Below, in pieces: positions 56,973 to 64,000 of a DNA stretch of 64,000 nucleotides (position 1 is its first letter; each line of letters opens with the position of its first letter). This stretch comes from Phialocephala subalpina (Eukaryota; Ascomycota; Leotiomycetes; Helotiales; Mollisiaceae). Made by a program: the position numbers and the translations under genes. A model generated the notes under the pieces. The model had not been told where the DNA came from. It did no database searches and saw only the letters and a program-made list of their open reading frames with translations. The stretch spans positions 1,930-65,929 of the forward strand of contig FJOG01000064.1 in assembly GCA_900073065.1 (NCBI GenBank), in the 5' to 3' direction.

Positions 56973-58246
56973 TTATATGTCCATAGCATACTTGTAGCAG
57001 AGAATGTCGGTGTTCGTCGTGAGGAGATCGCGGACTGAACGATCCTGCCCCATACCAAGCATCAATACTTGATCCTCGATGCTGGCTTCTTCCGTCGATA
57101 TATCTGACTCCTCAATCCGTGGTCCAAAGTACTCATGATTCCTCTCGGAAGGATTCTGCTGCTGCCACAGCCACCAAAGTCGATCGACCTGTGTATGGTG
57201 CACAAAGAACAACGGATCTATAACCTCAATCAGTCTCAATCACCCCTCGTCATGTCTCTCATACTCACCATTCGTAGACCCAATACCAAACATCTCACCC
57301 CCAATCCCCAAATGCAAATGCTTATGCGGGCCACTTTCCAACCTCTCCCTAAACTCCCCATACGTCTTCGAACCCTCCACAATATCCTTCACTACTTCCT
57401 TCCCCCACTGTTTCCCATGCATCATTCCGTCCTCGACACTGTCTTCAAATTTCCTCTTCACGCAATGTTCATCGTATTCCCACTCGTTGTACTTCGCTAT
57501 ATATTTTCCCAGAATTCCCTCCTGAACACAGTTATCAGGACCCGTTCCATTTCCTCCAAATCCCGTCCTATTATCCCAGATTGGACTTGAAAGTGGATCA
57601 TTTGCGTCGAGCGTCCAGTCCCAGTATGGGAGGTAGCCGTCGTAATGCCCTTCTGTTCTCAATGCGTTTTCGAAGACGTGGATAAAGAGTCTGTGCCAGG
57701 GAAGCGAGATCGCTGAATGGTGGACTGAGTTCTTGAGCTGGATGTGGATGTATGTGAAGTCGTCGTAGAGGGAGGTGTTGAGACCGAGGCGGGAGGGAGT
57801 GTCCATTAAGCGATTTATGGCGATGGTGAGGGCGTGGCGGCGGTGGGGCATGAGGGTGTGGAAGGAGGGGCGGGTCATTGCGTGGTCGCCTGGAGTGGTC
57901 AGTGATCGAAGCTAAGAATAGTGATAATGTGGAGAGAGAGAAATTGAGTGGTTAAGGGAGCAGTGATCAATGGAAACTTACAGTGATGTGAAATGGGCGC
58001 TTCAAGCTTCGAATAAGCATGGTCTTGGATCGTCAAGAAACCAAGTGCTGAAGCAGTGATGAGCCCGAATATGCTGAAGAATACAACACACGATTTAAAG
58101 CTGCTTGTTAGAGGCCCTCTTGGTGATTCAAACCCTCCTTCGTTCTGTTTGCTAAAGATAGTGTTCCGAGAGCTCTGTTCCTTGCCTGGCAGTAGCTCGT
58201 CCTTGTCACTGTAGGGTGACAACTCGACGCCTATTGTGTCGCCCAT
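56973..58246 (-). CDS. Membrane-anchored tyrosinase (UstQ-like)
   Basis: Three exons (58246-57982, 57889-57269, 57217-56973) give 376 residues. The N-terminus is cytosolic and polar, followed by one membrane helix (SCVVFFSIFGLITASALGFL), making a type II membrane protein. Copper site A is in YIHIQLKNSVHHSAISLPWH-RLFIHVFE; copper site B is in PHKHLHLGIGG and in DPLFFVHHTQVDRLWWLWQ, the latter built across the last intron (TN-DPLFF). GYLPYWDWTLDANDPLSSPI is a further family mark. It would hydroxylate or oxidise phenols such as tyrosine side chains. In the ustiloxin pathway, UstQ acts on the tyrosine of a ribosomal peptide. A UstYa-like gene starts divergently about 0.6 kb away. Confidence 0.88.
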
Positions 58247-58840
58247 TGTTCGCTCGGGGAGTCCACAGTGACTCTCTAAAATACGGACTTTGATCAAGAG
58301 AAATTCATGCAACTTGCAAGAGAACCTTCAACCGAAGGGCGATGAGGACTCATCATGTGGAAGCTCTGATCTGGTAAAGAAACGCTTTCAAGCTCGGACA
58401 GCTAGGATCATGGATAGAAAATCCGAATGAAAGCCAATGAGGCAAACAATTTCACCCTTCCACTCCTTGACTTCGGTAAACAACAAGGTAATGAATTCGG
58501 TCTCGGATCTGACTTGAACACTTTTCCGGTTCCGCTAAGCGAGCCCCTTTAGCCCACCTTCGCGATCCGAGACTGCTCACCTCGGTAGCAGGATGACGAG
58601 ACTAGCAAACTTGAAGGTACTGAGCTTTTGTGTAGCTAATAGCTGAACGTACAGTTGAATAGGCTGTCACTGAAATCTGCTCTGGAGCATTGGGTGGCCA
58701 TCAAACATTACAGAATGTATTGAATGGCTCCAGAGTTCATGCTGAGATCATCTCTAATTCCCGCTTCAAACTTCTCATGTCCCCGATGAGTGGAAGAATG
58801 GTTTGTGATACCTATGCGTGTCACAAAAGACTCTGCTGAC
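58247..58840. promoter_or_regulatory. Probable bidirectional promoter of tyrosinase and UstYa-like genes
   Basis: About 600 bp separates the tyrosinase start (minus) from the first UstYa-like codons (plus). No unrelated gene fits between them, so the two are likely controlled from this shared region. I see no unambiguous TATA box or repeated zinc-cluster site. Confidence 0.4.
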
Positions 58841-58841
58841 A

Positions 58842-59510
58842 TGCTCATCAAAGTACCACCCGATATCTTCTCGCAACTCTTCCGACGATGGCAGCACCAC
58901 GATAGGCGACGCAGATGAAAGTCAAGAATGTCTTGCATCAGACAAGTCTACTATCGAAGCACCTCGAACAAACAGACGACGACTGCTAGAAATAACCAGC
59001 ACCATCATCCTCACTCTCCTCGCAACCCTCACCGCGCACCTCATCTACCGCACCTTCTTCCACAACCCACACTACGACTTCAAACTCGCAATCCAAACCG
59101 TTTGCGGCGAAGCCTACCGAAAGGCTAACGACCTCAACCCCAAATATCACTGCGGAAACACCAGCACCGAAGCCCTTGCCCGCGTCTGCTACGACCAAGA
59201 ACTTCACCACCGATTCCAAGATTTCGGATGGCGGTATTTCGAAGACAAAAATGTCACCATAGAGGTTTTTGAGGACAGATTAGCAGAAAGTGCTGGAACG
59301 AGAGAGCCATTTTGGGTACAACACGGATTTCATGTTACGCATTGTGAGTTGGCTTGGCAGAGGATGCATAGAGCGATTCAGAAGGGAGGAGTTTTGACGA
59401 CGCATTTGTTGAATTTTGAGCATACCCATCATTGTGGGGGAATATTGGAGTTGAGGACGGACCTTTATGAGATTAATTCGCAGATTATGCCGCTGTTGAA
59501 TACGTGTTGA
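58842..59510 (+). CDS. UstYa-like (DUF3328) membrane oxidase with two HxxHC motifs
   Basis: One long exon. A polar N-terminus (SSKYHPISSRNSSDDGSTTI) precedes a membrane helix (ITSTIILTLLATLTAHLIY, about 58990-59046). Family words follow: YHCGNTSTEALARVCYDQEL, FGWRYFEDKN, then HVTHC (59331-59345) with AWQRMHRA, and HTHHC (59421-59435). Two HxxHC motifs after a single membrane helix define UstYa-type proteins, which oxidatively cyclise ribosomal peptides in ustiloxin, asperipin-2a and related pathways. No in-frame ATG lies before the membrane helix: the frame is open only from 58809, and nearby ATGs (58814, 58841) are in another frame. A short upstream exon or an indel is therefore needed, and the given start is approximate. 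Confidence 0.75.
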   Translation, partial: CSSKYHPISSRNSSDDGSTTIGDADESQECLASDKSTIEAPRTNRRRLLEITSTIILTLLATLTAHLIYRTFFHNPHYDFKLAIQTVCGEAYRKANDLNPKYHCGNTSTEALARVCYDQELHHRFQDFGWRYFEDKNVTIEVFEDRLAESAGTREPFWVQHGFHVTHCELAWQRMHRAIQKGGVLTTHLLNFEHTHHCGGILELRTDLYEINSQIMPLLNTC

Positions 59511-60054
59511 AAGCAAGTTAGAGAAAGTAGGAATTTAAAGGTAGAAAATAATTAGCCTTTCGATGTCATTATTTAGGTAAACTATCACCAGATCACCCAT
59601 TGAAAGAGAGCTCTAGTACTAAGTAAAAGAAAGCCAAGCAAAAGACTTTCGCAGCTGAAAGCTGACTTGGATGGATTCTGGTTAATGGCTAGCCAAAGAA
59701 AACCCATTTTGTTGAAAAGCTACACAAGGTTGTTGATATACCGACGCTCTTTGTATGATTCAAGACAATTCCTGGCGGGCATCAGATGGACTGAATGCCA
59801 TGAGGGCCTCAGTGATTCTCGCAAGGGAATAAGCAAAGCGACTGACCTGCAAGACTAAAGACATGGATATGGAAGATTCTCCTGGCCTACATCTCTTACA
59901 TCCTCTTGAAGAGGCAGTAACCTTTGACAGGGCAAACACCAAGGAATAAGCGCAAGCCCATAGCATATATACACAACTGCTACCATGCTAAGCTCCTTCT
60001 ATTCCAAATTACAGCTGAGGCAGAGCTCGCAACTCAGCAACAGCAAGCATAGAA
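59511..60054. other. Intergenic
   Basis: About 540 bp between the UstYa-like gene and the RING gene. I searched both strands for a short secreted peptide with repeated cores and dibasic sites and found none; a minus-strand frame at 59760-59966 has a hydrophobic start and a single Lys-Arg but no repeats. Confidence 0.4.
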
Positions 60055-61188
60055 ATGTCAGTCAGGTCGATGGATCACGGCATAGACCAGCTTTTTGCTG
60101 CGTTTCTTACCAATGATCAAACCTTAGTCAACACCCCAAGATCTCTATTCGGAGCAACAAACATACCACGGGCCATCACCAGCTTTCCAATCCGTATCCG
60201 CCTTCGTCTCAATTCACTCCAAGGGTTGCTACTTGTTACCCCGGAGCCATCGGCCACGAAGAGGACGAAGAAGGAGAACGACGGCAACACCCTCATGTTC
60301 AGTCTTAGCGGATCTCCCACGATCGTTTTTCGCAGCTTCTCTAGCGGTACAAACAAGCAGAGCACGAGTAGAACCAAAAGCGATACCCGAATTGAGGAAC
60401 TGTCATCCAATCACGCCGAGTCCTCTAATAGCGGCCGAGAGAAAGGCAAAGGCGGAGACAAAGGTAAGACCAAAACGCCAGACGACAGCCTTCTCCTCTT
60501 CGGTGCCAGACCCCGCATGACCATTGCCTTCGACTCCTCCAATGGCAAAAGCCAGCAGAAGGCGACCAATACCAAAAACGACGCTCGAATTGAGGAAATA
60601 CCTTCCGATCACGGCGAGTCTTCCAATAGCGACAGAGAGAAAAGCAAAGATGGAGATAAAAGCAAGGGGAAAGTGTCAGATGACAGGCAGGACAGCAATC
60701 TCGACGTCAGAACCAGCCAATCAGGGACTTGCATGATCGTTGTCTTCGGTTCCTCCAGCGGTACAGACAAGCAAAGCGCAAAAGATACCAAAAACGACGC
60801 GAAAGGTCAACAGAAGCGATCCGATCACGCCAAGTTCAACAACTGCCAAGAGAAGAGCAAGAAGGAAGGAGAGGGGAAGGGCAAAGGCAAAGCACCAAAC
60901 GACAAGAAGGAAGATGAAAACAATAATTCTAAAACTTCAGAAGAAGAGATCCCATTCGACGTCGGCGTGGCACCAACGCTGATATGCCCTATCTGTAAGG
61001 AGGAGTTGAAGAATCCAGTGGTGCAGGTCAGTCCATGTGGCCACAAGTTTGAGAGGGAGTGTTGGGAGTGGTGGTATAATGATCAACAGGCGAGGGGCAG
61101 GAAGAAACACTCTGGACCAGTGCCAGTGAACTGCCCAGTATGTAGAGAGTTCGCACACTTGGATGAATTGATAGCTGTTCGGAGCTGA
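60055..61188 (+). CDS. RING-finger protein with three internal repeats
   Basis: A single exon of 377 residues. Residues about 79-144, 146-210 and 219-284 are three related repeats, each with a beta-like core (PTIVFRSFSSG, MTIAFDSSNG, MIVVFGSSSG), then a Lys/Asp/Glu-rich stretch (TKNDARIEEIPSDH, SNSDREKSKDGDKSKGK). They are followed by an acidic linker and a C3HC4 RING at 311-363: CPICKEELKNPVVQVSPCGH, ERECWEWW and CPVCREFAHLDEL. Such proteins act as E3 ubiquitin ligases; the RING cysteines and the His are all present. The repeats look lineage-specific and charged, possibly disordered spacers. Function unknown. Placement beside the tyrosinase/UstYa pair may be coincidental. Confidence 0.82.
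   Translation: MSVRSMDHGIDQLFAAFLTNDQTLVNTPRSLFGATNIPRAITSFPIRIRLRLNSLQGLLLVTPEPSATKRTKKENDGNTLMFSLSGSPTIVFRSFSSGTNKQSTSRTKSDTRIEELSSNHAESSNSGREKGKGGDKGKTKTPDDSLLLFGARPRMTIAFDSSNGKSQQKATNTKNDARIEEIPSDHGESSNSDREKSKDGDKSKGKVSDDRQDSNLDVRTSQSGTCMIVVFGSSSGTDKQSAKDTKNDAKGQQKRSDHAKFNNCQEKSKKEGEGKGKGKAPNDKKEDENNNSKTSEEEIPFDVGVAPTLICPICKEELKNPVVQVSPCGHKFERECWEWWYNDQQARGRKKHSGPVPVNCPVCREFAHLDELIAVRS
60289..60906 (+). repeat. Three in-frame coding repeats of about 200 bp
   Basis: Units lie near 60289-60486, 60490-60684 and 60709-60906 within the RING gene. They share order of segments (hydrophobic core, SSG, Lys/Asp-rich stretch, Ser/Asn-rich stretch, ending in DD or ND) and have diverged by substitutions and small gaps. 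Confidence 0.7.
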
Positions 61189-61659
61189 GATGGGTGATGG
61201 AGGTGGTTGGAAGATGGTGCTTGACATGTCAGACAAAGAAGATTGCGATGAAATGGGATGTAACTGAGTAGAGATTGCCGAATGAGAGCAACTTTCCATG
61301 ACATGAATATTCCAAATCGAAACAATGAACGTGCAATCAGGGGTTCAATCAGGGAGGGTGCAAACGCAGACAGACATTCTGACCCAGAATCGGGTTATGA
61401 GGACAGACAGTCGAGATCGCCAATGTGAGTATCTGAAATGCAAGAGCGTTTCGGACATCTAGACATATTTCACTGGCGAAAGCGCTTCGAAAGATGCTCT
61501 TACAGTGTACTATAAGCACCCAATCCCGAAGAGCCTCTCCAAGGTCAATAAGACTGGCAAGGAGTCTAGGAGACCAAAACAGGTGGTAGCGAGATGGCAT
61601 CTCGATGGCTATTCTTGCGTATTATCATGATTGTACAGCATCTCAGTCGTTTGAGTATC

Positions 61660-62791
61660 TCAGATATTCTTGGTGACCCCAGGCTCAATCTCTTCCAAAA
61701 CTCCTAGCAATTCCTTGTACGTCCTCTTCTGTGCCTCCTTCCCCTTCTCACTCCGAACCCACTTGCTAGGGTCTTTGACTTTGCAATCAGTCATGTATGA
61801 CCCATGTGTATCCTCGCCAGCACAAGCAGCAGCCACCAGTGTTCGGCTTCCCATTTCCGTTGATCTTCCTATCAGAAGCTTGCCGATCCAGCCCAGCAAG
61901 TTGAGAGGAAATGCAGCATGTCTCATGAGTTCCGAACGGCAAAATCCGGGGGTGAGAGTGTTGAGGATGACCTTGGGCTTCCCAGACGAGGTCATGGCTG
62001 GTCCCAATTCGCGGACGGTGAGGATTTCGAGCAGTTTGGAGACGTTGTATCTGTCGGATTGATATTTCGAGGACTTGAGGGCCGTAAAGATCACTGGTGC
62101 AAATTGTTCTCTGAACGAAGCCTATGATTGGGTCAGAAACAGCATTCTCTTATAGAAGATCTCAACTCACCTGTTCATGAGCGTCCGAAGCCACAATAGT
62201 CAGACGCGGTGTGATGTTGTATTTTAGGGCGTCGGATCGTAGCTTCGGGAGCAGCAGAAGTGCCATCAAGAATGTCGAAATGACATTGACTGTAATCGTA
62301 CTCTCCATGCCCTCTGCTTCCTCGTATGTGGGAGTCGCGATACCAGCATTCTCGACAACAGCATCTAGACGTTCCAGCTTCGAGGCTCGATCGCAGAAAT
62401 GCCTGACACTCTCGTAAGAGCTCAGGTCGACCTGCCACACCTCCACCACATTCATCCGCCCTGTTGTCACCTCAATTACTCTCTTTGCTCCATCGCCCTT
62501 CTCTTTGTTCCTGCAACCAAGTATAACTTTCGAGGCGCCCAGGCGTACAAAGTGTCTTGCGGCCTCGAGACCTAACCCCACATTCGCGCCGGTTACAATG
62601 ATTGTCTGCCCTTTGAAATCGGCATCCGGGTATGGCAGAGTCGTAAATTGAGAGGCAAGAAAGGATCCAAGGAAGTCTGCAGGCCTGCTTCATCATTAGC
62701 ACCCGCCAGGTCAGAGAGTCTGCGATGTGGGGTTCACCGTTGAAGACGCGGCTTACAGGTGGAAGTACGTGAAGGGATTCAAATTCACCAT
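61660..62791 (-). CDS. Short-chain dehydrogenase/reductase (retinol-dehydrogenase-like)
   Basis: Three exons (62791-62757, 62684-62171, 62121-61660) give 336 residues. MVNLNPFTYFHLPADFLGSF starts the protein. The nucleotide-binding motif is TIIVTGANVGLGLEAARHF (TGxxxGxG); ILGCRNKEKGD and VDLSSYESVRHF follow; VENAGIATPTYEE is the NAG motif; and RLTIVASDAHEQ with RYNVSKLLEIL gives the Ser and YxxxK catalytic residues. The C-terminal NTLTPGFCRSEL is typical. It reduces or oxidises carbonyl/alcohol groups with NAD(P)H. It lies 0.47 kb from the RING gene stop, convergent with it. It could be an accessory tailoring enzyme for the neighbouring tyrosinase/UstYa pair, but substrate is unknown. Confidence 0.87.
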
Positions 62792-63590
62792 TGTTTCTAG
62801 AAGAGCGTATGAACTCCGGCGAATCTTCTACCTAGTTTGTTAATTGAGGAGATTAGTAGAGTCAATGTTTGTAGAGCAAGGCAGGAGCAAACGGCGCAAA
62901 GTTCAATGCTGAAACCACCCAGAGGCAGCGCACGGCAAGCGCGACGGTGACATCCTCGACGTATCAGATCCTAAGGTTGAGTTCAATCAACCCCAACCGA
63001 CGCGTTGCGACGCTGGATGTTGTGGCTGTCGAAAGGTCGAAAGGATGGAGAGAAGAAAGTCGGGTTAGAGGTGAGATGCTGAGAAACATTGAGAACCGCC
63101 AAGGAGTCAGAATTGTGCTCCCTCTGCGCTCCGCTCACCCCAGCACCCGCCAGTCGCGCGAGCGGGGGTGAGCTGCTTTAGCTCTTAAGCCGCGTGATGA
63201 TGAGGTAGCCTAGCGAGAGTGGCGTTGCACGTAGGTAAATGATATCTATTAATTATCTTCGTAGCTAGAATTTATATTGCAGGATTCGAGGGGGCATATA
63301 ACGTTACAGATCCAAAGAAACAAGCGTTTATTGTTGTAATTGGCTCGATTATATGCAAAGACAGCGTGTATCTAATTCGGTCGCCGAATCAACTGCGATG
63401 TGTAGTATGCTTCAGACAACACTCACGTGGCTTTCATCCGGCACTGGCAGCTCCTAAGAGCCTATCTTATAATTTCCGTCTAAGGATAGACACTTACGAG
63501 AGTATACAAATTGAAGTCGTATCCAACAGCAAGCAAAGAATTCCTTGAACGCTTCCTCATTTCCACGCGCTCGAAATGGTCACTTTTATT
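62792..63590. other. Intergenic
   Basis: About 800 bp, with the promoter of the dehydrogenase next to 62792. A G/C-rich segment around 63120-63170 includes a palindrome-like word (gcgcgagc). Nothing recognisable as a gene. Confidence 0.3.
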
Positions 63591-63599
63591 TGATGTCCC

Positions 63600-63970
63600 T
63601 TATATGTGCCAACTACCCCGCGCTCTAAGAGCATAACAGTTCGCCGCAAATTTGCCCTGAAGCTAATCAACATCTTCGACAAGATCCAGCGCATGAAGCC
63701 GAGCGGTGCGGTTCTCAGTACGCCCCAACCAGCAGCAGCAGCAGCAGCTAATGATAACGGAGGTAACAAGCTTGGAATCCGAGGTATGCTTTGAGATCGA
63801 GATGCTTGGGCTGGTAGCAGTAGTAACTAACCTATTGATATTTGAGTAGAGACTGGCACGTGGTACTACGACAATGAAAACGACGATGACTGCAACCTTC
63901 CTCCCATCGAACAACTGCTATACCACGCTACAGAAGGAGGGCTTTGCAGCGGAGGACCACCATCCGAATA
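63600..63970 (+). CDS. Possible small spliced gene, unknown
   Basis: A frame from about 63600 reads SITVRRKFALKLINIFDKIQ, then MKPSGAVLSTPQPAAAAAA and NDNGGNKLGIR. At 63785 a donor (GTATGC) and at 63849 an acceptor (gagtag) with a TAACTAAC branch site give an intron of about 65 nt, after which the frame continues TGTWYYDNENDDDCNLPPIE and ends GGLCSGGPPSE at 63969. The intron signals are good, which supports a real gene. No in-frame ATG is present at its upstream end, so a first exon is missing or translation starts at the internal Met (about 63693). The alanine run comes from a (gca)n repeat. Family unknown. Confidence 0.35.
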
Positions 63971-64000
63971 ACACAGCCTTCGGAGTTGGTGATGCACCTG

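Noticed and set aside
59760..59966. Minus-strand frame with hydrophobic start (MLWACAYSLVFALS) and one Lys-Arg, considered as a RiPP precursor
   Set aside because: There are no repeated cores and only one dibasic site, and the frame runs on without a peptide-like pattern; not enough to call a precursor.
1..64000. CRISPR arrays, bacterial operons, rRNA genes
   Set aside because: No regularly spaced repeats or rRNA-like blocks were seen; the gene structure is eukaryotic.

Overview
The window looks like a chromosomal segment of a filamentous ascomycete (Pezizomycotina; class not determinable by reading). Most genes have introns of about 46-110 nt with GT(or GC)-AG ends and CTRAY-type branch sites. 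The recognisable families are fungal: a BIM1/X325 copper protein, an opsin, a sedolisin, Zn2Cys6 regulators, a tyrosinase and a UstYa-like oxidase. AT-rich gene-free DNA and C-to-T-type premature stops in relics suggest repeat-induced point mutation (RIP), which is an inference.

Layout. 0-12 kb: an AT-rich edge, a divergent stand-alone GARS-like gene, a BIM1-like copper protein facing it, a large protein ending in a degenerate riboflavin-kinase-like domain, a salicylate-hydroxylase-like monooxygenase and a secreted carboxylesterase. 12-16.6 kb: a decay zone with two related dead small genes, a 752-bp AT-rich element with 30-bp perfect terminal inverted repeats inserted in one of them, a broken coiled-coil gene and a diverged direct repeat. 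16.7-28.5 kb: an opsin-type proton pump, a CASTOR-like ACT-domain arginine-sensor homologue, a sedolisin and an amidase, separated by long empty stretches.

30.7-39.5 kb is a housekeeping block: a CHERP-like CID protein, a tiny membrane protein assembled from microexons, a WD40-like/inositol-polyphosphate 5-phosphatase and a GFA-family zinc protein. 39.5-53.3 kb is an accessory, partly decayed block resembling a secondary-metabolite or detoxification cluster: a BBE-type FAD oxidase, a Zn2Cys6 factor, a BAHD acyltransferase broken by a perfect 250-bp tandem duplication, a GST, a dead TetX-like monooxygenase and dead RNase H and unknown genes.

54.2-62.8 kb is the most interesting part. A second Zn2Cys6 factor is followed by a membrane-anchored tyrosinase (-), a divergently placed UstYa-like membrane protein (+) with two HxxHC motifs, a RING protein with three internal repeats and a short-chain dehydrogenase. 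A tyrosinase next to a UstYa-type oxidase is the hallmark of ustiloxin-like (dikaritin) ribosomal-peptide pathways. I found no repeated-core precursor peptide in the window, so the assignment is a hypothesis.

Gene models were built by eye from frame, splice signals and family similarity. Exon ends may be off by a base or two, and no searches were run.
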